Shown here one piece after another: positions 33,134 to 45,537 of a stretch of 64,000 bases of DNA. Origin of the DNA: Camillea tinctor (lineage: Eukaryota; Ascomycota; Sordariomycetes; Xylariales; Xylariaceae); contig MU394074.1 in NCBI GenBank assembly GCA_022578605.1, positions 1 to 64,000 on the forward strand, in the 5' to 3' direction. Both the position numbers and the translations under genes were made by a program. The notes under the pieces are model-generated. The model did no database searches and was not told the origin of the DNA. It saw only the letters and a list, made by a program, of their open reading frames with translations. Each line of letters opens with the position of its first letter. Position 1 is the stretch's first letter.

Positions 33134-33959
33134 TTACGTGAACTTGAGCTGCCTCTGCTGCTCCTTCTGCACGAGCTTCACCAGATCCTTGTACGCCTCC
33201 GAGAAATCCTCCTCGCCCTCCTCTCCGTCCTCGTCGGTCTTGGTCTTGCCGGCCTTGCCGACGCGCTTCTCCGTCACCATCACCACGCTCGTGGGCCGCT
33301 TGGTGCTGCCCGCGGCCCCCAGCTCCGCCCGCAACCCCACGAAGATGTACGGCGCGTTCACGTCCTCGCACAGCACCGGTATGTGGCTGATCACGTCCAT
33401 CGGGCTGATGTCCCCCGCCAGCACCACGACACCTGGGAACGAGGTGTTGCTGGGCCCCGCGGCGGGCGACTTGCGCAGCGACTTGACGACTTCTTTGACG
33501 CCGCGCTTGAGGGTCTTGTGCTTCGCCGCTGTGAGGAAGAGAATATTAGTCAATTAGAACTTATGCAAGGTGGTTTTTTTTTTTTTTTTTTTTTTTTTGA
33601 TTGACAAAGAAGGGGGGATGGGGGAGAACAGAAAATAGCGGCAAAAACGTACCTTTCCGCACCGTCTTCATGATCTTCTTGGTGCCCTTCTCGTCGGCTA
33701 GGGGTTTCGCGAAGGGTACGAGGGCGCCTACTACGGGGGCTAGGGTGGTGGTGGTCTCGATGACGGTGGTATCCTCCTCCTTGGTTACCGAGACATTGTC
33801 TTCGTCGAGAGCGGCGCTGACGGCGTTCTTGAGCTTCTCCTTCTTCTCTTTCTTTTCCTTTTTGTCCTTCTTGCCGACCTTGGTTATGCCGTCGGCCTCG
33901 CTGCGCTTCTTGTCCTTCTTATCCTTCTTCTCCTTCTTTTCCGGCTTGGTGGAACCCAT
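33134..33959 (-). CDS. NHP2: H/ACA snoRNP subunit NHP2 (L7Ae family)
   Basis: This is a core protein of H/ACA small nucleolar RNPs, which guide pseudouridylation and rRNA processing; it acts in the nucleolus. Exons are 33653-33959 and 33134-33528, giving 233 residues. The first exon is mostly a Lys-rich tail ([27 protein letters not shown]), likely for nucleolar retention, followed by LAPVVGALVPFAKPLADEKGTKKIMKTVRK. The intron (124 nt, phase 1) restores KTVRK-AAKHKTLKRGVKEVVKSLRK. The L7Ae RNA-binding fold follows, with GVVVLAGDISPMDVISHIPVLCEDVNAPYIFV and an acidic insert (TDEDGEEGEEDFSEAYKD). It is longer than the yeast protein because of the N-terminal extension. Confidence 0.93.
33574..33598. 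repeat. T25 homopolymer (A25 in the NHP2 intron)
   Basis: A run of 25 T on the plus strand lies wholly inside the NHP2 intron. It reads as A25 on the gene's strand. Confidence 0.92.
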
Positions 33960-35740
33960 GGTGTCTCTTTAATTTTTTTTCTTGTCTTATATGCGCGTAA
34001 TAAAGAGGAATTGACCCTTTTTATTTTTTCGTTTTCTTTCTGGTGTTCGTGATTTGCGTGTTGTATGTTCGTGGTTTTTTTCTTGGGAGAATTGACCGAT
34101 AGGCCTTATTAGCGGAACTTCCCAAAATTTCAGTCCTCGAATTTTTTTAAATCTTTTTTTTTACCCTTGTCACTGCAGCTCTGCTCTAGCTTCTCAAGGG
34201 AATACCAATTGAACCAATGAGAGGACGTGACGGAATGTGGTAATTCCGCTTTGTAGCAGCTTATCGCCTATCAGTGTGGGGCTAGCTTTGGGTTCTAATT
34301 CTCATTACTTATTGTCTTTCATGGTCTATGTTTAACTGTGGGGTTACTTGGCAGCTTGGTGAATTATGGTTCCTCTCTTCACTTACATGACTTACAAGAC
34401 AAAAGTAAAGAACATTTTCAAACTTCTATATAACCTTACGTGACGTTACATATATTTACTCAGACTGCTTTGATCATTGATTTCGTTTTTATGAAATAGT
34501 TTATTCTCTTTTGAATGATTTTTATACAGTTTCTATACTTCCTAGACGACATTTAACTGTTACCTAATAATGGGACTATTATGCTAATCCCATAAACTAT
34601 CCGACTAATGGTAGACTTACAGACGCTTCCAGCGTGTGATTGGAGTTCAAATAGGACTTGTAGTTGTGAGGAACGTGCTGGGTATATCAATGTCTGGTAC
34701 ACTCTGACGGGACTTATAATTCATCAACACACTCACAATCACCGTTCCCTCTTTCTATCTTCTCTTCCTCTCTAGAACATGGAGAGACTAATTTAAATCA
34801 GAACCTTTTCCAATAAAGTTGGCATTCCTCTGTTCCAGGTGAAGAGGAAGGTTTATCTTCCCAATACTGCCTTCCTTCTTGGAAATATATTCCTAACCTA
34901 GGTTAGGTTACAACCATTCCAGTATATCTTCTCCGGCACGGTTTCCTGGCACGGTTTCCTGGCACTGACCATCCACCAACGTTGCATTGCCCGCATGTCT
35001 CGCAACTCTCGGGTCAGCAGATGCGGAGAACTCGCTCCTTCCTCCTCCTATTTCTCCACACTCACTCTACCTACATACCAGACCCCGCAGTCCACGATGC
35101 TTGCTAACTTAGGCAGATGGTGACGGTAGTCGTTGTGTTGAACACAAAGCGAAACTCAGCCCGAAGGAAGGTGCAGATCCTGGTTTCTTGTTTCACCGCC
35201 TACATGTAGGTTTAGAGAGGCAGGAACCTTGGAACCTACCTTGAAACTTGTTCTCTAAGAAGTAGCTTAAATAAATGAGGCTGCAACCTCTGGGGTCAGT
35301 TAAATACCTCCTGCCGTGCCACTTGTATGTACTATGTAGTATGAGCCCTTGAGTCTTTATTCACCTTCTCGGTGGGGTCAAGTATTTTCTGTATAAGAGG
35401 CCCGTCCCCTATTGTTGGTTTGGATATCATCCCCTCACTCCACAGCAACTGTATTATACTTAGACTAGGGGCTAGTGTCACGATCTCTGACCATATATAC
35501 CGCCCAGTTATTGCAGCAGTGACTGCCCCCTAAACTAGGCTTCTGCATTCCCTTCAGGAGTGTATTAGCCTTTTATTACGATATATTTTATAGCGGTTGG
35601 CTATGAAATTTTGATACCTTTTATCAAGGTAGACCAGTGGGCTCGTTGGTCTAGTGGGTTAGTGGTCGCTGACCCCAACATCACAACTATACTTAGACTA
35701 ACCTAGAGGCTAGAGTGGTATCCGCTCCAAGGTTTACACG
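33960..35740. other. Intergenic region, divergent promoters
   Basis: This is upstream DNA of NHP2 (minus) and the GH92 gene (plus). CCAAT pentamers lie at 34205-34209 and 34214-34218. A perfect 13-bp tandem duplication (GGCACGGTTTCCT) lies at 34935-34960. Two similar stretches begin ATACTTAGACTA (about 35456 and 35690). The sequence near 35640-35690 resembles a tRNA A-box but has no partner B-box. Confidence 0.5.
34935..34960. repeat. Tandem 13-bp duplication upstream of GH92
   Basis: Two perfect copies of GGCACGGTTTCCT are followed by a partial third (GGCAC). They lie about 780 bp before the GH92 start codon, where they could duplicate a regulatory site. Function is unknown. Confidence 0.85.
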
Positions 35741-38283
35741 ATGTCCCTTCGATCAGGTTTACTATACGCTCTGTTCACCGCATTAGTTAGCTCATCTGAT
35801 GGGCTGTTGTCACCTCGGGGTACCAACTGCTCAAGAAATAGCTACGATTTTGTTGATCCTCTCATAGGGACTCTCAATGGCGGTACGGATTCTATATCAT
35901 GATACTGACACATTATAACTAATATTCTAAAATGAAGGGCACGTCTTCGCTGGAGCAACATTGCCATTCGGTACGTATGGGTTTTCTTATTCCGGAGTAC
36001 AATTCCTTATTATCATGGTGAAAGAGAAAGTTAAAGAGAAAATCAAGCTAATGTACTATAGGCATGGCAAAAGCAGTCGCAGATGTGACTAGTGACAACC
36101 AAGGGGGATACGCTTCGAATGGAAGCCCGGTGACTGGGTTTTCTCATATGCACGACTCCGGGACTGGGGGAGCGTCGTCTCTGGCCAATTTCCCAATCTT
36201 CCCATATCCAGGTTGCTCAAACGACAGCATCAATGGCTGCATTTTCCCAAAGACCACTCGTGCTGTCAACGTTGTGGAAGGTAGTGTCTCTGCTCGCCCC
36301 GGCTATTTCGCCATTTCTCTGGAATCAGGGGTGAAGGCGGAGATGACCGTCTCAAACCATACCGCACTTTATCAGTTCACGTTCTTTGGAAATGCCACAG
36401 GAAATGCTACAGTGAATGGACCGCTTAGTCCTCTATTTATTGTAGACCTGACTGACTTACCAGACTCACGCAGCAACGGTACAGCATCTGTCGACCCGGA
36501 TACTGGGCGGATGACTGGGACGGCAACATTTAACCCTAGCTTCGGACATGGAACATATACCCTACACTACTGTGCCGATTTTCAAGGAAATGCTATCCGC
36601 GATACTGGTGTATTTATAAATAACCGGGGTGGTAGTGATCCCAAGAACATCACTGTTCAACCAGATGTTAACAATCCCCCGTTGCCAGCTGGGACGTATA
36701 CATGGTTCAAAGAGATCGAGAATGGTGGTCATATAATGGCCCGCGTTGGTGTCTCATTTATAAGCTCTGAAAAGGCCTGTCACAATGCAGAGACAGAGAT
36801 TCCGGACTTCAGCTTCGCAGACACTCTTGCCACAGCAGAATCCGCATGGAAAGACAAGCTCTCGGTAATCAGCATCGAAACTACTGATAATTGCGATACG
36901 GAGCTCCAGACTATTTTTTGGAGTGGTGTTTATAGGACCATGATCAGCCCACAGGACTATACCGGTGAAAATCCTCTCTGGGAAAGTGACGAACCTTATT
37001 ACGATTCCTACTATTGTATATGGGATTCTTTCCGTAGCATTCACCCCTTCCTGACGCTAGTCGATCCTTACTCGCAGACTTTGATGATCAGATCTCTCAT
37101 TGATATTTACCGACATGAGGGCTGGCTACCAGATTGCCGAATGTCCCTTTGCAAAGGATATACGCAAGGGGGTTCCAATGCTGACATTGTTCTAGTCGAT
37201 GCATTTTTAAAGAACATTACACAGGATATTGACTGGCAGACTGGGTATCAGGCTCTTATCAAGGACGCAGAAGTAGAACCTCAAGTATGGGACCTGGAAG
37301 GACGAGGAGGATTGCGCAGCTGGAAAAATCTTGGATACATTCCGGCAGACGATTTCGATCCATACGGCAACGGGCTCTTTACGCGAAGTATATCCCGAAC
37401 TGTTGAATATGCTTACAACGACTTCTGCATTGCCGAGATGGCAGAAACGTTAGGCAACCAGGAAGACTATGAGAAGTATCTTGGCCGTTCTGGGAACTGG
37501 ATCAACCTATACAACCCCGACCAGACCTCGGATATCAATGGCACCGCTACAGGGTTCACAGGGTTTCTACAGCCCAAATATCTGAATGGCACATTCGGTT
37601 TTCAGAATCCTATTTTCTGCTCTCCGCTCCTTTCATTCGACCAGTGCTATCTCAATTCTAACGGCCACGAGACATACGAAGGCAGCTGTTGGCTCTACAC
37701 TTTCTTTGCACCTCACGACATGGCAACACTTATAACCACTCTTGGTGGCCCAGATACCTTCGTTAGTCGCCTTGACTACCTCCACGAGAGTGGGCTTCTC
37801 TATGTCGGCGACGAACAGGCCTTCCTTACAGTGTATCAGTACCACTACGCCGGACGACCAGGCAAATCCGCCGAGCGAATCCACTACTATATACCGAGCC
37901 AGTTTAACACGACGACGGCCGGGATCCCAGGTAATGACGACTCGGGCGCCATGGGCTCGTTCGTCGCCTTGTCAATGATGGGCATATTCCCAAACCCGGG
38001 ACAAGATGTCTATTTCATCACGCCGCCATTCTTCCCGTCTATTTCCATCACTAACCCTGCGACGGGCAAGACGGCAACTATCAAGAATATCAATTTTGAT
38101 ATAACATATAAAAACATTTACGTACAAAGCGCAACGCTCAACGGAAAAAACTACACCAAGAATTACCTGACGCATAGCTTCTTTCTAGAGGGCGGGACTC
38201 TAGAGCTCACACTCGGGCCTCACGAGAGTACGACTTGGGGTACCGGAGAGGCCAATGTCCCGCCGAGCGTGAGTACTAAATAA
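35741..38283 (+). CDS. Secreted glycoside hydrolase family 92 alpha-mannosidase
   Basis: This is a predicted Ca-dependent exo-alpha-mannosidase (GH92; members mostly cleave alpha-1,2-mannose from N-glycans or mannans), probably secreted. Exons are 35741-35882, 35938-35970 and 36062-38283, giving 798 residues. The first ~20 residues (MSLRSGLLYALFTALVSSSDG) form a signal peptide. The two small introns (55 and 91 nt) restore DPLIGTLNGGHVFAGATLPFGMAKAVAD, the diagnostic N-terminal signature. Further motifs are FSHMHDSGTGG, HPFLTLVDP, GYTQGGSNADIVLVDAF and GNDDSGAMGSF, the last carrying the acidic catalytic/Ca-binding residues. Many NxS/T sites fit a glycoprotein. It stands alone in a gene-poor stretch, as often seen for secreted degradative enzymes. 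Confidence 0.93.
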
Positions 38284-40352
38284 GCCTAGGTTTCGAGCCT
38301 TACGCTTCCAGAAGGCTTTGCACGAGGACTTTGCACACAATAGATAGAGATCTATAGCGATATCTTCTTTAATGCATATGCTTATTTCACACGTAAGGGT
38401 GTAATCCCGCTCCCATCGTCTCCAGAATTGTCCCTAGGTCACTTTCTACGGGACCGAACAGTTCTATGGCATGTATCAAATATTTGCAGTTGGTACGCTA
38501 CGTAGCAACTGATTTCAAGGTCTAAGTCTTTAAGATAGACTTTACACCCCTTAGCAATGTACATACCCTTACTTGTGATTGTGGTTTCAGACCTGCTATG
38601 GGTCCAGGGTCGATTGATCAGGTCTCCCTACCCGACAGTTCGGGCCCTGATGCCGATTGTACCTGGGGAGCGTCACAGGCGAGTTCGCCGGGAAGATCAC
38701 TCAATTGCGGTAGGTATACATGATACGTACAAGTGCCAATACTATGCAACTCGAGGTGTAACGTATTGTTCGCGAAGCCATGGCTTATGCAAGAGTAACA
38801 CTTAACAGTGCGCTAATGTGAGATTCAAGCACCTATACATAGTTTATTGCTATTTTGAGGACGGCTGAAAAACACGGAAAGGGAAAATCAGACAGGAAAG
38901 TTAGTAATGTGTAATTTTCTAGCGTTGGATATTTATTCGTATGTATGGAACCTTGAAACACAAACCAACATTTCATTTAGCGGCTGTCTACTAGATAAGG
39001 AACACCTTTATATGAGCAGACAAGTGTTGTAGAGAAGCATAGCGAAGAGACTAGGTAAGCAGTTGGAAACTAGTCATCGTTGTTGTAGCGGCGAAAAAGC
39101 CTTACTCTAGTATCAACCCCCGAAGGACTTAACCTCTATAAACGTTTTCTAGCTGCATCAGACTATTCAAACATTAACCTTCCTGGTCTTGCTATGCGCC
39201 TGATATGCAGTTGGTTTGACAAATAATAAATAACCGATATTACATTGGGGCTGAACAACCTTTTCCTACATACAGTACATACCTAGATAGGCATGATAGT
39301 CTCTAGCTGCCCAACCTAATAACACAATTATTATCATCACTACCTACCATTGCCAAGCCGCCTCTAGATCCCTAGAGGTATTTATAGCTCAACTAATCCT
39401 TAATTCTCAGCAAGCCAGCTGCACATGGCAGACGCCTCTGTTGAGCGAAGGTTGGGGGCGCACAAGTGGATAAGAGAAACAATAACATAATACCTATGCA
39501 GTATCTGTCTGCGGAAATAATACGAAGAAGTCACAAGAGAAAGAAAGAGAGGGGATAAAGCTGCCAAGACCCGAGCCTTGCAGTGGTGTTTGCAACCAAC
39601 TGCAGAGTTCCGGGTCGAAAGGCCTCTAGAGATGACCTGTCCCATCGGCCCGGAACCGCATACGAGCATATGTGCTACCGTAAACCGTCTCGCCTCATGT
39701 AATAAGAGCACAGATGAGTGTTGTTCCTAGGCTAGGTGGTTGGAGAAAAGCCAAGATGGGCTAGAAAAAGGCAGTAGGGCTCTACAAAGTGATATGAACA
39801 GGTAGGTTTCACTGCGACTCGGGGAAGGGAGGAGAAGCCAGGCCTGCGCTGATCGATGCGGGTGGCTTGTTTGCTTCTGGAAATTGCACTTTGCAAAGCT
39901 CTCTGTTATTCATCTATCTACTACACATGTCTCATTTACTTGGCTGGACCTTTTCCCTCCCCCTCCACTTCTTCCTTTCTCCTCCCCAATTCTCATCCTG
40001 CCCACTCAACTATAGACGTCCGTCCCATCACAGGAGACATGATTATATAGGTGGGCGAGAGTATAGAAGGAAGCCAAGAGTGAGCCAAGGGGGATATAGA
40101 GAGCAGTGATGATTTGTAGAGATACGTCCATTGGCCCGTTCTAAATATATACCTACCTACATATCCACCTGGCTACGAGACAAGACAATTCACCTCCCTC
40201 GCTTCGCCCGTGTGCGGGGCTTCGGCTTCTTCCTTACACCTACTTGCCTAACCTACCTACTTACCTAAGGGGGCTCTCTCCGCTCATCTAGCTTGATTTT
40301 CTCCCCTTTTCTCTTCCTATATATATATACCACACTAGACTGCACCACTAAC
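38284..40352. other. Intergenic region
   Basis: Two kb lie between GH92 and the membrane protein. The sequence is AT-rich with CCTA/TAGG words, especially 40140-40270 just upstream of the next gene. Open frames are short, of non-coding composition and not recognisable. Confidence 0.55.
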
Positions 40353-41616
40353 ATGTCTGCTGAGGACGATCCCCGCGTGCGGTACGGGCTCTCCTGCCCG
40401 GAAGGTGGGGAGATCCGGATCTGCGCAGACTCCGAAGTGCGGTTCATAGGGTGCTGCGATGAGCCGGCAGAAGATGTGTGCAGCGGCAATGCTACCTGCT
40501 CGGGCACGCACCTGTTCCCGGCGAGCTTCAGCGCAGCCAAGTACAGCGACTTCCTGCCGCAGAACTGCGTGGCTCCCTATAACGAGTCTTACTGGTACAC
40601 ATGCATGAACGCTCGGCCACCCTTCATCGGCTGCTGCCGCAACAACCCGTGCAACGGCGGCTGCGCCGACGTGAACCTGATCCCCGCCCGCCTCAGCGAT
40701 ATCGAGGAGAACGCCGCGCAGTTCCTGGCCCCTGCTGCGTCGTCCACGAGCCCGAGTGTCACCGAGACGGCAACGATGACCGCGGAGCCGTCGCCTACGG
40801 AGACGCCTAGCGGATCCCAGAATATAGGGGTCATCGTAGGGCCGAGCATGGCCGGGGTCGTGATCTTGCTTGTGGTAGTGGGCTTCTATCTCTGGTGGAG
40901 GCGGAGAGAAGAGAGGCGGCGGACGCGGGGACACGACTCGCCGCCCGATTCGGATGGGGAGGCGGATGAGCAGCAGCAGCAGCAGCACCACCCACAGCCC
41001 GAGATGATGACAAGGCCACCATCAACGTTTACTAAAGGTGAGTGAAGGGCACCTCCTACTGAAGCTGCTTTCTATTTATACGAGCAATCCCCTCCTCAAC
41101 CGATTCCAAGAGGGGATCAGGGGCTAGGGGTAGGCCGAGTGGAAAGACTAACAAGCCGCAGACATGCTCTCCCCCGCCAGCACACCCTCCACAGCAGCCG
41201 CCTTCCCGAGCCCGTACCAAGACACCTTCCCGGGCAAGAGCCAGCGCAGCCCGGCTCTATCGAGCAGCTCCCGGACCCCCGGGGGATTCAGCTCCTGGGG
41301 GACCCCGCCGCCGAGCGACGGCGTCCATGACATCCGCAGCGGGCACGCGTCGCAGCTGTCGGAGCTGAGCGGCGATAGCCATGCTAGCGATTGGATACAG
41401 ATGCACGACCGCATGACGGCGGGGATGGGAGGAGGCGTGCAGGAGCTGGAAGGGAGCCGGGTTGAGAGGAGGCCCGTGTCAGCACTGGAATCATCGCCTC
41501 CGCCGCCGCCGCGGAGAGAGTATACGGCTTACCGCCCGCACATGCACCAGAGCTCGCAGGAGGGGGGCTATGGGTATGGGTATCAGCAGGTGAGGCAGGA
41601 TTATGAGAGTGGATAG
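40353..41616 (+). CDS. Single-pass membrane protein with duplicated Cys-rich ectodomain
   Basis: This protein has 379 residues and unknown function. Exons are 40353-41037 and 41162-41616; the 124-nt intron has a GACTAAC branch point. The N-terminal ~105 residues contain 12 Cys in two related modules (SC, IC, FIGCC, C, C, LFPAS; then YTC, FIGCC, PC, GC, LIPAR), each ending in an L-x-PA step. A Ser/Thr/Pro stalk follows. One membrane helix (about 158-181, IGVIVGPSMAGVVILLVVVGF) precedes RRREERRRTR and a disordered cytoplasmic tail with poly-Gln. No signal peptide precedes the Cys modules: the upstream in-frame extension lacks an ATG. The helix may therefore act as a signal anchor with the N-terminus outside. 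Similar GCC/PC/GC modules with stalk and helix occur in other ascomycete surface proteins. A sensor or adhesion role is only a guess. Confidence 0.82.
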
Positions 41617-43248
41617 GGGAAGGGATGGGGGAGAAGGGTGTGATGTAGGGGTATTAATTAACGGGTTAAGATACTGATAATAATTTATTCACACATCCAT
41701 ATGAAACCTTTTGATTTTATAAGCCTTTAGGGATAAGTGTTTGATTTGATACGCTTACTTGACCTTTGATTTCTCTCTCCCTTCTTTTTTGTTACTCCAA
41801 GGCTAGTGGTAAATGGTCTTCGAGGTTTTGGAGCTTGCGCATTGCCTGGATCTAGGTAACTCGCCCGGAGAAAAGAAATAGGGGGAAGTGAGAGGTTAAT
41901 ATGGACGATATAGCATGTTTTTACGTAGGTTCCCTTAGAGAATAACCTCTCGCGACAGGAACCGGATCTCTTGATATTATGGTTAAATCCTTCTCACCTG
42001 AACATAGAGCGCATTATGCTGGTACGACCTTTTTTCAAGATTTCATTACCAAACTTTTGCCTTTCGCACGTGTATGATGTAGATTAGAAACGTGCGGAAG
42101 CCATCTTGGCAAATCCTGTATACACATCATAGAAAAACCAAGCTGAAAAAAGTCAAATAGAAATCGCCATGAAACATGTCGTTCATATCACTCACACCGC
42201 TTCACATATATCATAAAGGCCAGCACGGACTACCTACGCTGCGGCGTACCTGGTTTCTAGTTTAGGTGGTTATTCCCCCATTGTTAGGCCAGCCGCCAAG
42301 ATGGAACAGTTTGACTTTCATTGCTGTGGAACGAGAAGGGATAAAGGCAACCCTGGCTGAGATGGAGTTGGGGATGAAGTCATCTGTGTATGTGCCTTAC
42401 CTGCGTGCCACCTTACACAGATTAATAGACATATACGTATGTAAGGAAGCACATAGATTCCCTATTACCTATGAGTGTAGGCCTAGGTAGGTAATGTAAG
42501 TTTCTCAGGCCAGAGTTATGTAACCTAGGTTAGTTATAAGAGGGAAACTAGCTCTATATTATCCCGTTATTGTTATACATTTCTGCGTGGATATATTTGT
42601 TGGCAGCGTATATGTAAGAAAGCAATGCCTATCCCCGTCTGTGAGTGTAAGCGGGGGATTTAGCTCTTCCCCATTCCTCCCCCCCTGACTAGTATCCTTG
42701 CTGAAGGCCACATAAGTAGTGTACGGCTTTTTTCTCTCGATGTAATTCAGCGCTCATGCGGCTCAATGATGTAAGCTCACCCGCCGATCTCGATCCACCA
42801 TCCACCTCCAACTGCGATTCCAGCAGCAAAGACCTAGAATCAGGTTTTTTGCCATGATTCAAGGGCGAAGAGTGACGTTCTAGAGTAACTAATCCGCCAA
42901 CCAGACAGCCAGACAGCCAGACAGCTCTCGATATGATGGAAACATGAGGTATGTAGGGCGTAGGGCTAGGTAAGGTAAGGTAAAAAGTAAGGTAAGGAAG
43001 GGTAAGTCGTTTTGCTTGTGCGTCACTCTCTCGTTGACCCGGTAGATACAAATATCCGTAGTATCGAGCTTTATCTTTTACGACTACGCTTCTCCTTTTT
43101 CACTTTTATCGTGACATCGCTTTTGACAACTAAGTTAATTCCGCACTTGCCTATACCTAAATTGTAGCATAATACGACTTCAACGACCAAAGTCTATAGC
43201 GTTCGGTTTACTGAATCTTTATAACCTACATCAACCCAGTCATCCACC
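41617..43248. other. Intergenic region
   Basis: I see no gene. The stretch includes tandem CAGACAGC units at about 42903-42926, GTAAG repeats at 42968-43008 and TAGGTA words at 42480-42530. The minus-strand frame at 42689-43051 runs through these repeats and is not credible as protein. Confidence 0.5.
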
Positions 43249-43792
43249 ATGTCCGCAAGCCCAGAAGGCCAGTCGCCCATCCGACAACCCCCGACCCAAG
43301 AGCGAGACCAGTCGGAGGGCCGCTCCGAGTCGGGCTCGAGAGCACCTCAGTCGCGGCGCCGCCGCACCCGCCGCCGCCAGGCGCACAGCGGCGATATCGA
43401 GCAGCAGGTGCAGCAGCCGCAACAGCCGCAACAGCCCCAGCAGATGATGATGCCGCCGCAACAACAGCAACAAATGATGCAACCGATGCAGCAGATGCAA
43501 CCACAGAAACAGGACGACAAGAGTGACACACTGAAGCTCAGGTTAGACCTCAACCTCGAGGTCGAGGTCACGCTGAAGGCACGCATCCACGGTGACCTGA
43601 CGCTGGCATTGCTGTACGTAACCAGAAATTTCTTTTTCCTTTTCCCCTCCCCCTTCCATTCCATTATCTAGTTTAGTTTTTCTCTCTGTCCCCCAGGAAA
43701 AACCCATTGTATCCCCCGTTCTCTGATATCATTACTGTAGGGACACTTCCTAATACTATGATTATTTTCTTCTTGCAATTAGGGATTCGTAA
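43249..43792 (+). CDS. Small Gln/Met-rich protein with conserved-looking C-terminal strand region
   Basis: This gene encodes 124 residues in two exons (43249-43613 and 43783-43792). The second exon has only 10 nt, completing LLDS and the stop. Donor GTACGT, branch point CCTAATAC and acceptor AATTAG support it. The protein begins Ser/Pro/Arg-rich (SRRRRTRRRQ, possible NLS) and continues with Gln/Pro/Met repeats. It ends with an ordered amphipathic segment (LKLRLDLNLEVEVTLKARIHGDLTLALL), which is probably the functional core. I do not recognise a named family. Without the splice the frame would run into intron sequence with a Phe-rich tail. Confidence 0.75.
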
Positions 43793-44344
43793 AACCGAAA
43801 AAAAGAAAAAAAAAACCGGGAAAAAAAGGCAGACTCTGAACGAAATCAACTAGACAACAATGATTGAACGGCACTCGATTCTCGATCACGATTTTATATA
43901 TCTCTCTTTCGAATCTACGGGGTGATGGAAAGAACGACATTGATGATGAATAGGGAAAGGATACATGTATGGCTTCAGGATATTTTGGATTGGAATGGGG
44001 CTTCGGGTTAGAACCCCCTACTATGGTGGTCTTTTTTTGAGTTTTTATCTCTTTTTATGTATAATTTCTAGTAATTTACAACAAATGGTAAACCGAAATG
44101 TTTCCAATATCTACTCAAAGACCGGAAGTAAACTGTAGTACTAGCAAGCAATAAGCAAGTAGAACTCGCATTTCATGAATAAATGACTACGAATAATCTC
44201 CACATCAGTAGATAAATCCATACCTCCCCCATAACTTCGTCCCAGCCTCTTACGTACACATAACCTACATTCCAGCATCGAAGTTCTCGCAGACATCATC
44301 ATATCTCATCCACCCATCCAGTTACCCTTTCTTCCTTCCTTCCT
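43793..44344. other. Intergenic region between convergent genes
   Basis: This is the 3' DNA of the Gln-rich gene and of the 86-residue gene. It is AT-rich, and no coding frame is seen. Confidence 0.55.
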
Positions 44345-44605
44345 CTACCCCCCACCCCCGAGCTTCAGACCCCGCAAGTTCTCGTCTCCTTCCCGCATCG
44401 CCCGCTCGTGCGCCACCTCGTCCACGCCGCCCCCCAAAGAAGCCATCCGCCGCCTCGCCTCCCGCATCTCGGCCTCGTGCTCGTCAGCTAGCGGCGCTAG
44501 GCGCGCGCGCGCCTCCGCCATAGCGCGGTCGTGCTCGGCGCCGACGCCGCTAAAGTCGGCCATGGTGCCGCGGTTTGGGGTTTTGGGGTTGGCGGACTCT
44601 GGCAT
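44345..44605 (-). CDS. Small charged helical protein, 86 residues
   Basis: This is a short intronless frame with the high GC third positions of real genes here, in an otherwise AT-rich stretch. The protein is charged and predicted helical, with a repeated pattern: EHDRAMAEARARLAPLADEH, then EAEMREARRRMASLGG, then AHERAMREGDENLRGLKL. The shared HDRAM/HERAM step suggests internal duplication. It ends in a Gly run. No domain is recognised. The start ATG (44605) is the first in frame; an alternative at residue 15 (TMADFSG) also has a good context. Confidence 0.62.
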   Translation of the reverse strand: MPESANPKTPNRGTMADFSGVGAEHDRAMAEARARLAPLADEHEAEMREARRRMASLGGGVDEVAHERAMREGDENLRGLKLGGGG

Positions 44606-45537
44606 GGTGTGGTGTGTATGGGGTGCTGCTGGACTGGGAAAGGGAGGGGATGGTGTATGCTAGGAGGTCAAAAGCGCTTGAAGCACTGGCTAGCGTTGAT
44701 TCCGGCGTAAATAGGTTAAAGGAATACTTCACATAAAGCTGGTTGATTTACCTATACTAGATGTTCTGGGCTACAACTTGTCGTCTGGCCACCTCAGTAA
44801 CTGCGGGGTGAATGGTCTTAGGTTGGTGGTTAAGAATAGCGCTGCCGACAATGCGACACCTTGGCGAGCATGTGGTTTTTTCTCTCGTCCTGTTTTGGTT
44901 TAGAACAAGAATGGTCTAGTGCTTGTTCGCAGGTTAGGTGAGTAAGGAGAAGCTATCTTGGATAAGTCTTATACCCCTGAGCGATGGCACGAGGAGTTGA
45001 CGTCATCTATCCTACTCACTTACACAATGTTACCATACATATGTAGTAAGTATGATATAGGATATTCTTCTCGACTATAGTTAGGTAAGTAGGTAGGTTT
45101 CACTCTTATTGGCTAAAACGGGTTGAGGTAAAAGGCACTACCATGTCTTCGAGGTATGCAACCTATCCAAGGCAGGGCAATGTGATGTTGGCAATAGGAG
45201 CATCACGTGGAAGAGCCATACAACGTCAACATAGGATATGGGCTGGCTTCTCACGGCACCACGGCATCACGGCAATACGGCAACTCGGCAACATCACTAG
45301 GCATGGAATTGCAGTTGGTGCATGTATTAAAGAAAACCCATCTCATTCTCGTGTACGTAACAAGTTAGTTTAGGTATATGAAGGCCTGAGGAGGTATTTC
45401 AAGCTGGGTTAACTTACATGGTTTCTCCCTTTCTAAGGGCTGAGGTGACTTTTTAAGTTCTACAGAGTTTTTTAATGTAATATTACCACGTATCTATTTC
45501 CGCTACATAAGAGATGAGTTGTCACAAACCTTGCATC

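Noticed and set aside
35638..35700. tRNA-like sequence (TGGTCTAGTGG)
   Set aside because: It matches an A-box, but no B-box or cloverleaf follows at the right distance. At best it is a fragment.
42689..43051. 120-codon minus-strand frame
   Set aside because: It runs through GTAAG and CAGACAGC tandem repeats, and its composition is that of the repeats.
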